NCBI RefSeq assembly: GCF_014697575.1
Contig: NZ_JACJSC010000018.1
Coordinates: 1 to 64,000, forward strand
Direction of reading: 5' to 3'
Length of the DNA stretch: 64,000 bases
Source of the DNA: Planktothrix sp. FACHB-1365
Lineage (GTDB): Bacteria; Cyanobacteriota; Cyanobacteriia; Cyanobacteriales; Microcoleaceae
This document shows, one piece after another, positions 9,223 to 19,700 of this stretch; positions within the stretch are counted from its first letter, which is position 1; each line of letters opens with the position of its first letter. The translations under genes were made by a program, and so were the position numbers. Below the pieces are notes generated by a model. The model did no database searches and was not told the DNA's origin. It saw only the letters and a program-made list of their open reading frames with translations.

Positions 9223-11199
9223 ATGTTTAATAACCAGCACAAATATCAAGTGCGGAAGCAAGAGCTATTGGATTTGTTTGCATCTGTTCTATCGTTCGCT
9301 AGGAAACAGAACGAACAAGAAGCTGTGAAGCAACTGGATGAAGCCATCAACCGACTTGCTGAGGGGAAGTTAATGGTGGTGGTCTGTGGCGAGTTTAAAG
9401 AAGGTAAATCTAGCCTGATCAATGCACTACTAAATGAAGTAAATGACGATTTATTTCCTGTAGATTCTGATATTACAACTGGACTTGTTTCTACCATTAG
9501 TTATGGGGAACAAGAAAAAATTACTGTAATTTTGGGGGAACTCGGACAAGAAAAACAGAAGCCAATCAAACGTGAAGAGATTAATGACTATGCCAACGAG
9601 CAGCGCAACAAGGGGAATCTTCAGCAAGCCCGGATGCTTGTGGTTGAAACACCAAATCCACAACTAAAAAATGGTTTGGCTCTAGTTGATACCCCTGGTG
9701 TCGGCGGTCTCAACACTCGACATACCGGGATTACCTATGCTTTCATCCCCAATTCTGATGTTGTTCTCTTTGTCAGTGATGTTACCGCACCCCTAAAGGC
9801 AAAAGAACTGGAATTTGTTAAGATGATTGCGCGTCACTGCCAGAACCTCATCTTTGTTGTCACCAAAATTGACATGAAATCGAGGGCAGAATATGAGGAA
9901 GTAGTGGAGAATAACCGGGAAAAATTGGCTAAGGTATTAGAACGTCCCGGCAACCAAATTGATATCATCCCTGTTTCCAGCCATAACAAATTAGCGTATT
10001 TAAAATCTAGAGATGGAGAAGACCTAGAAGACAGCAATTTCCGTGTACTAGAGGAGAAACTGTGGCAATTGCTCAACTCACAGAAGGGCTATATTTTGTT
10101 AATGCGTGCCTTGGGGGAACTTAAACCAATTTTGGACGAGATGAAGATAGGTCTGCAAGCTGAATTTGAGGGGTGTCAGCAGCGCACTGCCCAAGAGTTA
10201 AAGAATTTGGAACTTCAGTTTCAAGAAGAACAAGAACGGCTAAAAAGTTTGCAGGCGAAGAGTTCAGCTTGGCAACCTGAGCTAAACTTTGGATTGAAGA
10301 AAATTAATGGCGTGGTGCGAAGTTTCCTTCGAGATGGCTTTGTGAAAATTCGCCGTTTTACTGAAGAATATATTGATAATGCTGGAATGGCAGGTAATTC
10401 TAAGGAAATAGCCGGACTCGTGGAAGCAGATATTGATGCCTTAATGTCCGACATGGGAAAAAAACTTAGCAATGAGGCTGCTAATCTGTATATCCAGATT
10501 GAAAGAGTGACTGGTTTAGACATGGACAGGTTCAGGATTGGAATATTGGATTGGGAAAAGTCTCAGGTTTCGGTAGGTGATGTAGATCTTAAGCAGACTG
10601 GATTGTGGGAAAAATCCCTAACTGCGACCCGTAATGGGATGTTTAATGCTTCGGCTGGAGGCATAATTGGAGGAATTTTAGGTACAGTTGTAGGGTCTGT
10701 ATTCGGTGGAGTTGGTGCTTTACCAGGAAGCATCATAGGTGCAAAGCTAGGGGGACTCTTCGGTGGTTTCTCTGGACTTAAACAAGGGGTAAAACAGATT
10801 TCAGAAAAGGATATGGCAAATGCCAAGCGCGAACTTTCTAAAGTGATTGAGCGCTATATCACAGACTGTCAACAGCTTTGCACAGATTCTGTAGATGGGA
10901 TTATCCTAGATTTGGAGCGATCAATGCAGGAGCAGTTGCTTGGTCAAATCAGACGAAAGCGAGAAATGTGTGATCGTGCATTCCAAACCATTCAAGAATC
11001 CCGCAAGCTAACCCAAGAACAGGCTGCTCAAAAAGCCAAAGAGTTAGCGATTCCTCTTGAGACATTGAAGCAACTCTACAAGCGGGTAGAAACTCTTGGT
11101 CAAACCATAGTGACCGAAAAGGAAGCTGCCGCTGCTGCCCTACCCAAGCAAATATCATCTGATAGCACCAACAATGAGGAGGACTGGGTAGATGGATGA
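9223..11199 (+). CDS. Dynamin-like large GTPase with glycine-zipper membrane segment
   Basis: 658 residues. GTPase motifs: G1 GEFKEGKSSLINA at about 56-68, a G2 threonine in DSDITTGLVS, G3 DTPGVGGL near 155 and G4 TKID near 213. A coiled-coil stalk follows (about 305-345). A glycine-zipper stretch at about 474-520 (GIIGGILGTVVGSVFGG and GALPGSIIGAKLGGLFGG) is the type of segment that inserts into membranes in bacterial dynamins and related proteins. It should bind membranes and remodel them with GTP hydrolysis. It overlaps the next dynamin-like gene by 8 bp, indicating coupled translation and probably a hetero-oligomer, as in paired bacterial dynamins. AAGGA precedes the ATG. Confidence 0.85.
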   Translation: MFNNQHKYQVRKQELLDLFASVLSFARKQNEQEAVKQLDEAINRLAEGKLMVVVCGEFKEGKSSLINALLNEVNDDLFPVDSDITTGLVSTISYGEQEKITVILGELGQEKQKPIKREEINDYANEQRNKGNLQQARMLVVETPNPQLKNGLALVDTPGVGGLNTRHTGITYAFIPNSDVVLFVSDVTAPLKAKELEFVKMIARHCQNLIFVVTKIDMKSRAEYEEVVENNREKLAKVLERPGNQIDIIPVSSHNKLAYLKSRDGEDLEDSNFRVLEEKLWQLLNSQKGYILLMRALGELKPILDEMKIGLQAEFEGCQQRTAQELKNLELQFQEEQERLKSLQAKSSAWQPELNFGLKKINGVVRSFLRDGFVKIRRFTEEYIDNAGMAGNSKEIAGLVEADIDALMSDMGKKLSNEAANLYIQIERVTGLDMDRFRIGILDWEKSQVSVGDVDLKQTGLWEKSLTATRNGMFNASAGGIIGGILGTVVGSVFGGVGALPGSIIGAKLGGLFGGFSGLKQGVKQISEKDMANAKRELSKVIERYITDCQQLCTDSVDGIILDLERSMQEQLLGQIRRKREMCDRAFQTIQESRKLTQEQAAQKAKELAIPLETLKQLYKRVETLGQTIVTEKEAAAAALPKQISSDSTNNEEDWVDG

Positions 11200-12769
11200 A
11201 CCAACGTTAGAAAAACGGGTTGAAGCAGTCTTCCAATTTGCATTTGGTTGCGCTGCCAATCGCCCTGCCCTAACTAAATTGCACCAAAAGCTCATTGAGT
11301 GTTACCAACCGCTTAATCAACCGATGCGACTGGCGATCGTCGGTACGATTAAAGCCGGTAAATCCACATTGATGAATGCCCTATTAGGAGAAGAAGTAGT
11401 TGCTACAGGTACAGTTGAAGCAACATTTAACGTCAACTTGCTACAGTATGGCGAACGGCCGTCTCTGCGGGTGTTTTATAAAGATAAGCGTCCTCCAGAA
11501 CCTAAATCTTTTGTTGAACTGAAATCCATTACTATACGGGCGGATGAAAATCGCGACTATCTGCTGAGTATTGAGTATATTGAGGTGTCCTACCCGAACC
11601 CCATCCTCAAAACTCTCAATCTAATTGATACTCCCGGTCTGGAATCTCACTATAAAGATGACTCTGACAACACCCTAGCCTTCTTAAATATTCACGGACA
11701 GGAGTTGACCAAAATTACTCAGGCTGAGGCAAGAAAAGCCGATGCAGTGCTGTATCTGTTCGATAAAAGTATTGCTGAGTCAGATCGAGACGCTGTAGCT
11801 CAATTTCAGGGTGCCACCCTCGGGCAGGCAAGTCCCATCAATGCCATAGGAGTTTTAACCAAGGTGGACTCTTACTGGTCAGATGGGGATAAACCACTTG
11901 TTAGAGGAGAGGCGATTATCCATCGCTTACAGTCTGATCATTCACAATTGAGCAATCGGTTTTATACGATTCGTCCAGTCTGTGGTCTATTGGCATTTGG
12001 AACTCAAACCATGACGGGGGAAGAGTTTAATACTCTGACTGAATTAGCTAAACTATCTCAGGAACGATTTGAGAAGCTGGTTCGGAATGCGGAGCGATTT
12101 AGCGAGCGCGAGTATCCCAACGAGCCAGCCATCCCATCCGCTCCTAAACGTAAGCCGTTACTCTCTCGGCTTGGGCAATACGGAGTCTGGTTAGCTTGCA
12201 GCCTGATTCGAGAGCATCAGGTACAGACTCAGAAAGACCTCAGCAGTGAAATGCTGAAGCAGAGCGGCATTCTGGAACTTCAGCGTTTAATTAAAGCTCA
12301 CTTTGGCAATCGCGCCTCTCTAATCAAGTTAAATACCACATTAGAGAAAATTAAAGCAGCTTGTTTCATGGAACGGCAGCACCTTGACGGTGTAGACTAT
12401 CAATTGGTCATAGAGATAGAAAAAGCATTTAGCGAACTTGAAGCTGAGGAGCAACATTCGTTTCAGGAATTGCAAATCCTGCGTTTGTGCTACCAAGAGC
12501 AGCTAAGTTTTAATCAGCAAGAAGTCAGACAGTTGCTCAACGTTGTTGGTGAGAACGGCATTTCTATTGAAGAGCGATTGGGACTGAGTGCAAATTCTCC
12601 CAATGACCAGACGATCCGCGTTGCTAAAGAGCGAGTCCAGTATTGGAGCCAAAGAGCCAACGACTTAATGAGTGCTGACAGCCAAACACTTGATGCGGCT
12701 AGAGTCCTGTTACATTCCTACGAACGAATCTTGTATCATCTTAAGCAAAGGAATCGATCTTATGTTTAA
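11192..12769 (+). CDS. Second dynamin-like GTPase
   Basis: 525 residues. GTPase motifs: G1 GTIKAGKSTLMNALLG near 49-64, G3 DTPGLES near 145 and G4 TKVDS near 222. A helical C-terminal half follows. It lacks the glycine zipper of its upstream partner, so it may be the soluble member of the pair. The start overlaps the previous gene by 8 bp and the stop overlaps the GrpE-like gene by 8 bp; all three are probably translated together. Confidence 0.85.
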   Translation: MDEPTLEKRVEAVFQFAFGCAANRPALTKLHQKLIECYQPLNQPMRLAIVGTIKAGKSTLMNALLGEEVVATGTVEATFNVNLLQYGERPSLRVFYKDKRPPEPKSFVELKSITIRADENRDYLLSIEYIEVSYPNPILKTLNLIDTPGLESHYKDDSDNTLAFLNIHGQELTKITQAEARKADAVLYLFDKSIAESDRDAVAQFQGATLGQASPINAIGVLTKVDSYWSDGDKPLVRGEAIIHRLQSDHSQLSNRFYTIRPVCGLLAFGTQTMTGEEFNTLTELAKLSQERFEKLVRNAERFSEREYPNEPAIPSAPKRKPLLSRLGQYGVWLACSLIREHQVQTQKDLSSEMLKQSGILELQRLIKAHFGNRASLIKLNTTLEKIKAACFMERQHLDGVDYQLVIEIEKAFSELEAEEQHSFQELQILRLCYQEQLSFNQQEVRQLLNVVGENGISIEERLGLSANSPNDQTIRVAKERVQYWSQRANDLMSADSQTLDAARVLLHSYERILYHLKQRNRSYV

Positions 12770-13448
12770 CCCCTTCGCTTTTTTAGCACCTCTATTCCCC
12801 TGCATTACCCGAGAAAGACAGATACGGGAATTAGCTATTCAGGCTCAGACAAGTGCCCGCAAATTGAGTGGTTTACGGCCTGAAGATTCCGAAGATTCTG
12901 ACGCTGATTTCCTTTCTATTTTGAACTCTACCTGTTGGCTGCTGGAGCGTCTCGTTGAGCGTAGTGACTTTTCACCAGCAGACAGCCAAGCTGAGACTTC
13001 TACCGTACTTAAGACCTCAGAGTCAGAAGTGCCACCTCAACCTGCTGTAATTGCATCATCAAACTCACCAGCTACTCCCGAACCAGAATTCTCGGAGATG
13101 GCAAAGGACTTAATTCAGTTACGCGACTGGGTATTGATGGCAAAAACTGGTGGTACTGGAGCATCAGCAGAAGTCATCGAATCTTTTTATGAAAAGTTGG
13201 GAGAAATTTTAGCTAAAGAAGGTGTGACTGCTTTAGAGGAGTCCGATTGCCTGTATGATTACGAGCGACAACAGGTAGTTAGCATACAAGTGACGGATGA
13301 TCCGAATAAAAGCGACTGGGTGTGCAACACAGTCAGACCTGGGTATTTGTTTCAGGAGCGATTAATCCGACCGCAAGAGGTTGTTATTTATACTTTTGAT
13401 AACTCAATATCCTACAACTCATTTTCATCCGATGATTCTGTTTCCTAA
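12762..13448 (+). CDS. GrpE-like nucleotide-exchange factor
   Basis: 228 residues from the ATG at 12762, chosen because AAGGA lies 9 bases upstream and the frame begins MFNPFAFLAP. An open frame to 12672 exists but lies inside the previous gene. The N-terminal half is helical and low-complexity. The C-terminal part resembles the GrpE beta-wing: an acidic segment, then VCNTVRPGYLFQERLIRPQE, parallel to the VxxVxxxGYxxxxRxLRPAxV signature of GrpE. GrpE accelerates ADP release from Hsp70, so this is the likely exchange factor for one or both Hsp70-like ATPases in the block. It is longer and more divergent than housekeeping GrpE. Confidence 0.65.
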   Translation: MFNPFAFLAPLFPCITRERQIRELAIQAQTSARKLSGLRPEDSEDSDADFLSILNSTCWLLERLVERSDFSPADSQAETSTVLKTSESEVPPQPAVIASSNSPATPEPEFSEMAKDLIQLRDWVLMAKTGGTGASAEVIESFYEKLGEILAKEGVTALEESDCLYDYERQQVVSIQVTDDPNKSDWVCNTVRPGYLFQERLIRPQEVVIYTFDNSISYNSFSSDDSVS

Positions 13449-13767
13449 GTGCTAATGTAACTCTCTCCTAAAAAAACAATTTAAGTGGAGGAATTAATCC
13501 AAATTAGACGCAACAAACTTCCCCTTTTCCAGAGGGGGTTGAGCGCTATATCCTTGATTTTATCAAGCTTTTAACAGGGTTGTCACCCCGTGAACTCGTG
13601 AGTTTTATTACAGTCGATCACCTGTTCTAAAACGGGTACAAGTCATCAATTTGGGGTATAAAAACTTGCCTGCACAATTCTTAATATTAATTAGTGGATG
13701 ATTGGAATTTAGTTAGTTATTATCAGTTATAGAAGAGTTCGATAAACCAAGGAAGGGTAGGAAGCCT
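13449..13767. other. Gene-free spacer
   Basis: About 320 bp with no recognisable gene. A weak CCCCT...AGGGG inverted repeat at 13521-13537 lies after the GrpE-like gene and could be a terminator. An AAGGAAGGGTAGGAAG purine stretch just before 13768 is a good ribosome-binding site for the broken vWA gene. Confidence 0.4.
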
Positions 13768-14042
13768 ATGCCTATACTAAGAGGGAATGGAGATGAGTTT
13801 GCGGAGAACCTGGAACAACGCTGTCCAGTTGCTCTGTTACTGGATAACTCAGGTTCAATGTCTGGTCAAGCAATCCAACAGTTAAATCAAAGGAAAGGGT
13901 TGCTTTATTTAACCAATCTTTAGCTCGGGATGACCTAGCATCGGTGAGAATAGAAATAGCAATTGTTTCATTTGACTCCGTTAAGTTATATCAAGATTTT
14001 ATGTCTTGTCAAACTATTATTTTTTCTCTAAACCAACCTTAG
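13768..14042 (+). pseudogene. vWA-domain protein, frameshifted and truncated
   Basis: From the ATG at 13768 the peptide shows a von Willebrand A start with the metal-site motif: PVALLLDNSGSMSGQAIQQL, where DNSGSMS is a DxSxS MIDAS. This frame stops at 13923. Continuing one frame over from 13881, the vWA sequence goes on (ALFNQSLARDDLASVRIEIA, then IVSFDSV) to a stop at 14042. The fragment covers about the first 95 residues of a domain of about 180. The gene is thus frameshifted and lacks its second half. vWA proteins commonly accompany PP2C, MoxR and STAND proteins in conflict systems, so its ancestor was probably part of this block. Confidence 0.75.
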
Positions 14043-14111
14043 CTCAATGAAAATTTAGCAGTAAGCTGATTGACAAATTCCATTAAAATTGAAAAAGGAA
14101 AAATTTGCTTT

Positions 14112-16697
14112 ATGACAATTCAAAATCAACTTAACAAATTTCAACAAGAGGCTGAAAGTATCGTCGAACAACTCAAATCTGTACCGCCGAATCTTTCTCA
14201 GCAGTATGAATGGGTTTCTCAAGAGCTAGATCGCTGCATCGATGAGATCAAAGCATCGGCTGGAAAAATTATTGAACAAGCATCCTCACCTGTGAAAATC
14301 GGGGTAGTTGGAGAGTTTGCCAGTGGTAAAAGTTTACTCATCGGTAGCTTGTTAGGTTATGCTGATGCCCTACCTATCGGTAGCGATGCGACTACAGGTA
14401 ATATAACTGCCATTAATTTAGTTCAACAAGAAGATAACAAAACCACTAATTTTGCTAAATTTACCGTTGAGTATTTGAGCGATCGGGAAGTCAAAGAATG
14501 TGTGAATTATATACTCAAAGAAGCAGAAAAGCGTCTAAAAGACATTAATAAACTTGATGAGCAGGTTAGAAATCAATTTAATGCCGTAAAAAATTCATGG
14601 GAAAAAGGAGCTGAAGCAATTCAAAATATTATGGATTGGTGTAAATTAGCTTGGGAAGGCACTAAAAATATCGAATTGCGTTATTTACTGCGTGAATTAG
14701 TCTGGTTATTGAACACTTATAAGTCTTATGGAAAAGTATTTTGTGGGTCTGGTCATTCTTGGGAAATAGATCGAAGTATTGTGAAGGATGCTTTGCAGCT
14801 TCCCTATCAACCTTTAGATATTCAAAATCTGACATTTGATAGATTGCCCACTTCTCCTGTGCCATTATCTGATTCTCCCAAATCTTTAAATGACCACCTA
14901 TTGAAAAACAGTTTTCCTTTAATTCGTTGCATTAAGATTGAAGTAAAAATTTGTAAGCAAATTTGGGATTTAGGAGGTGCTAGTAAGTTTACTTTATTAG
15001 ACTTCCCCGGATTAGGATCTGCTAATTCGGGAGTGCGAGATACTTATTTATCTTTACGCGAATTAGCGGAAATACAGACTATTTTAATTTTACTCGATGG
15101 CAGAAAACCCGGTGGTGAAACTGCCAACAGACTTTTTACGATGATGCAAAAACACAAAGGAGAAGAAATTAAAGATAGAATTTTAGTAGCAGTAGGTCGG
15201 TTTGATGAATTATCTTTAGACAATCCCCAAGTAGTCGATCAATTAATTAATCTTGACCTTGACGATGATCCTTTTAGCGAGTCAGAATTGACAGAAAATT
15301 ATATTTTGTCACAACTAACCGTCCTGCGAACAACCATTGGAAGCGCTAAAGCTTTTACCAATAAACCTGAACGGATCGTTTTCTGTTCTCCTCTGTTAGC
15401 TTTAGATCATCTACACAGAAGCATTTCTTCAATTACCGTCGGTTCTCCAAGTTTTATTGAATCTAAGTTTAGTGACCCCAATGCTCTCACTCAGTCGAAA
15501 AGAATGCTAGAAAAATGGCAAAAAATGAGTGAAAAATTACAGCAATCTGATCCTAAGAGTCATCTAGCAAAGCTGTTACAAGATTTTGCTGAATCTGAGG
15601 CTGGAGTTGGTCGCCTGAGAAAATTAATTTTGGCTCACGTTGCCGAACATGGGCTGAAGCAAATCTATCAAGATACCGAGCGAGCGTTTCAGGTTACAGA
15701 GCAGCAAAAACAACAACTAAAACGGATTTTAACTCGAATAGAACAAGAGAAAGATTTAGTGATTTCTGAATCTCCCAACTTACCCATTTTAAGACAAACC
15801 CTACAAGAACTAATTCAAATTTATGATAATTTTCAGAAAAAATTAGACCAAACTCCATTACAAAATAGGCAAGGTTTAAGCATTGAACAAGTCGTTAAAA
15901 AACAGGTAACTTTTAAGGTATATGAGTGGGCTGAATGGTATTCTCTTTTCCAAAACTTGAAAAATGGAACCGTAGAGAATATTGAATCAAACGATGATTT
16001 TGACGAGATATTTGGTACAAGTACATATAGTGATGATATTCCTACAAAAACGCAAGACTTTTATGACGGATTTTCTCAGCAGATCCAATCTTCAATTGAA
16101 TTGATTAAAACCGATATGGCAGAATCAATTAAAATTTTGTTGAGTCAGTTATCTGAGGAAATCACTCCGCAACGCGAAAAACTGCAACAGATTACTTCCT
16201 TGGAGATGTTCGATAGTATTAAGCAAAAATTTGGAGAAAAACAGGCAGATCAATTTAAGGTTATGATAAAATCTCTCGAACCGCAGCAAATACTCGAAAC
16301 GAAGATTGTTTCAAAAATTAAAATTGATTCTTCACTAGCTGAAAAGCCTGAACTTGTTTTCCCCTTTGCTTTGTCAAGCGAGCAAGGAAAGATCAGTAAG
16401 ACTTTGGATTGGGGGCTGAAAAAACCGCAAAAACCCGGTCGTCATCATGTAGAAATTTTACGATTACGACAGGAGATAGTTAATAGTATGACACTAAATC
16501 TTGTTCAACTGGTTAGTCAGGCAAATAAGGATTTGAACAAATATATTATTGTTAAAATTGTCGGACTATTGATGGCAAAATATTTACAACTTTCCAGAAA
16601 TGATGATCTATTAAGGTATATTGCAAATGCAGAAACAACACAAGATAAAGTGATTCCCGCTTGGTTTAAAATTTTGCATAATATTGCTCAAAAATAA
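14112..16697 (+). CDS. Third dynamin-like GTPase (861 aa)
   Basis: 861 residues from the ATG at 14112 (MTIQNQLNKF), preferred over an upstream TTG because AAAAAGGA lies about 11 bases before it. G1 GEFASGKSLLIGSLLG lies near 66-81, TTGNITAINL gives the G2 threonine region, G3 LLDFPGLGSANSG lies near 295, and the G4 position reads VGRFDEL near 359 instead of [NT]KxD. Long helical and coiled-coil segments follow (about 520-860). This is a large GTPase, divergent in nucleotide-base recognition, so it may have altered specificity or act as a regulatory partner of the 9223/11192 pair. It stands just before the giant Hsp70-like gene. Confidence 0.8.
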   Translation: MTIQNQLNKFQQEAESIVEQLKSVPPNLSQQYEWVSQELDRCIDEIKASAGKIIEQASSPVKIGVVGEFASGKSLLIGSLLGYADALPIGSDATTGNITAINLVQQEDNKTTNFAKFTVEYLSDREVKECVNYILKEAEKRLKDINKLDEQVRNQFNAVKNSWEKGAEAIQNIMDWCKLAWEGTKNIELRYLLRELVWLLNTYKSYGKVFCGSGHSWEIDRSIVKDALQLPYQPLDIQNLTFDRLPTSPVPLSDSPKSLNDHLLKNSFPLIRCIKIEVKICKQIWDLGGASKFTLLDFPGLGSANSGVRDTYLSLRELAEIQTILILLDGRKPGGETANRLFTMMQKHKGEEIKDRILVAVGRFDELSLDNPQVVDQLINLDLDDDPFSESELTENYILSQLTVLRTTIGSAKAFTNKPERIVFCSPLLALDHLHRSISSITVGSPSFIESKFSDPNALTQSKRMLEKWQKMSEKLQQSDPKSHLAKLLQDFAESEAGVGRLRKLILAHVAEHGLKQIYQDTERAFQVTEQQKQQLKRILTRIEQEKDLVISESPNLPILRQTLQELIQIYDNFQKKLDQTPLQNRQGLSIEQVVKKQVTFKVYEWAEWYSLFQNLKNGTVENIESNDDFDEIFGTSTYSDDIPTKTQDFYDGFSQQIQSSIELIKTDMAESIKILLSQLSEEITPQREKLQQITSLEMFDSIKQKFGEKQADQFKVMIKSLEPQQILETKIVSKIKIDSSLAEKPELVFPFALSSEQGKISKTLDWGLKKPQKPGRHHVEILRLRQEIVNSMTLNLVQLVSQANKDLNKYIIVKIVGLLMAKYLQLSRNDDLLRYIANAETTQDKVIPAWFKILHNIAQK

Positions 16698-16752
16698 ACT
16701 TGAACATGAGCTATGAAGCCTTTTGTCAAAATTAGCAAGAAAATCAACAATT

Positions 16753-19700
16753 ATGCCAGTTAACATTACCCTGGAAAAGCAATTTCTTTTAACCCCTAAA
16801 GACAAGCAGGGCTACAAAATTGCACTACCTGAAATAAAAATAGCACCCACTTCTGATAATAATCCGTTCATTAGGAGTATAGCTGTTCGTGTCACAGGTG
16901 AGCCAAATGAAATCAGGTCAAAGATTGAAACAGCATACCAGACAATTAAGTATGGCCCTCAAGAGCCGAGACTGTGGCAATTACAGCAGCAACAGCAATC
17001 ACTAATAGGAGACTGTACTTTAGAACGATCATTACATGAATTTGAGCGAGTTGATTGCCATTTAGAAATCGAAATTAAATATTTAGATTCTGATGTCAAT
17101 GGTCAACCGAAGAAAGAGGAAAAAAGTATGATTCAATCCTCTTCATTATACTATCCTCCTAAAAAGGATAAGATAGAAAAACCTGAGACCGATGTAAATT
17201 TGCCTGATAAGGAAAAATCAAAACCTATGCCTCAAAATGAATATCCTCAAAATCAAATTCCTCAAAGTAAATATTACGGCTGGCTGGCTATTGATTTTGG
17301 GACATCTAACTCAACGGTGACAATTTTTGATTTCAAAGGACGTCCCTATTCTACTGATTTAGTCTTTCCTAAAGAACAAGAGGATCGCTTAAAAAAGCGT
17401 TTCAAGGAATGGTTAAGTCTTGATGTTTTTCCGGGTGTTAGTCCTAGTGAATGGGAAAATTTTGTTCAGAAATTGAAGCCTAACAATTCCAGTCTTAATT
17501 TAAAGGAAACTATTCAACAAATTGAACTAAATTTGATCGGATCAGAGAAATTCCGTCGGGCTGTTAGCGAAAAACTGTCCGAAATTTACGCTGAAGTTTT
17601 TCGGATACCCTCTTTGGAATCTCAGAATCTTTTTTCGGTTAAATTAGACATGGGTGAGGAAAAAATTTCTAGCTTAATAGAAATTACTGGCCTTACCGAT
17701 CCATTGACAATTAACATGGGTAACAGGATAAAACAAAGGCAGAATAATACATTTGCTCAAGCGAAGCAAATTACAGCAGAGATTCAAAATCGATTTCACT
17801 TTTCACCTAAGCGTTATTTAGGTCAAAAAACTGAAGAGTTCTCAGTGATCCTTGAAGACGGTCAAGAATCTACCGTTACCAGCGATGAAATTATTAAAGC
17901 TGCTTATCAGCATTTAATTCAACTGACTGACAATTATCGGCAATCAGAAAATTTGGCTATAGGTCAATTTAACAAGGCAGTAGTTACTTATCCTACTGTA
18001 GCATCTCCTTTCGTTCGTCACAAATTAAAACAATATATAAGAGACCTGGGATTCGTCAATGTACAAACCAGCTATGATGAAGCAGTAGCAGTAGCTATGT
18101 TCTACCTGTTCCGAGAATTTGGGGGTGATTTGAATGTAGGCATAGATTCTGTGAAAACTCGTTGCCGCTATGATGGTCAACAATGGTCACAAAATGTTTT
18201 AGTTGTCGATATTGGTGGCGGAACTACAGATATTGCCTTGATTAATTTTACGATTGAAGAAAAAGATCTTTTTCGCCCAGGTGAAGATCGAGGTGCTGGT
18301 GGACGCTATTATATCATTACTCCTAAAATTTTAGGTTCTTCGGGTAACACCCAGTTAGGCGGTGATTTAATTACTCTACGATTATTTCGTTGGTTAAAAG
18401 TAGCGATTGCTGACTGTGTATTGACGGCGGCTCAAGATCATAGTTTAGAGTTAGAAAAACCAAGCCTAGACGAAATAATCTTTGCTAGTGAGTTAGTAGA
18501 AGGAGGAAAATTTGTAAAAGAAGGAAGATTTATTAGTGGCAGTTTGCTACAGGCTATAAACTATAAACAAGACTCGCCGCAAACAGACGAATTGAAAGCT
18601 GCTGAAAAAATTTTACCAACCCACTGGGGCATGGAACCTCGTCGTTTGCAAACCTTTTACACTTTATGGAAATACGCGGAAGATGCAAAAGTACAATTAG
18701 CTAAAGGAGAATCTGAGTTCGTCTTAACAGGACAGCAAATTACCGAAATTTTAGACCAAACTCAAATTCGCTATACCATCGATAATCCCGATAGTCTAGT
18801 AGTTGGTTTATCTCAAGAAAACTTTGATCGCATAGTTACACCTGTGATTGAAGAAGCGATTAAGCTTGCTGAAGCGCTTGTCACAAATCGCTTTGGTGAA
18901 GAAAATATTCGTGAAGATCAAAAAAATACCCCAGAAATTGATTGGTTGATTTTATCAGGGCAAACTTGTCACTTACCTCAAGTAAAGGAACAAATTTATC
19001 AAAAATTTAAACCCTCTGATTATTTTAGTTGCAATCCAGAGAAACTTACCTTTGTTCCTGATTTTTCTAAGTTAGCCACATCAATAGGTGCTTGCTATAC
19101 TGAAAAACTTCTACAGTTGGGTTTCACTGGAAAGAATAAGGCATCTGCCATTAAGGATGAGTTACGCAAAGGGGTCAATCAGATTGAGATTAAGGTAGAT
19201 AATTTATTTTATTATTTGCCTTGTTCTTTCAAATTATCGACTCAAAGTCCATTCAAATCTTTGTTTGATACAGGCAAAGAACTATCTCTACTTAGTCCTG
19301 GTGAATTATTAGCAAAAGCCCGCACTGATTGGATTGATGCACAATTAGCAACAGGGGTTTACAGAGAGGATTTTCCCGGTGCTAAACCGCTGTATTGGGG
19401 AGGTTTTGATGGTCAGACAATAGCAAGGAGTATAGGAATGACAGACGAGCAATTTCGTGACTCTGTTAAACTTCAGTTTGAAATCGATCAAGAATTGCAA
19501 TTTAAGCTTTTTGTTTGTCAGGGAGATGCTCATTATTTAATGAAAAAAGATCTCCCTAGTTTGGATATTAATTCTTTAGAAAAGGAGAATATCTCACTAC
19601 ATTTATATGTAGAAAATGAACCTAACAATAAGTGTTTCCAGGATGACGATATTGTGATAATAGATAACTCCCAAGATATTGCTGTTAATGTTTTTGAAGC

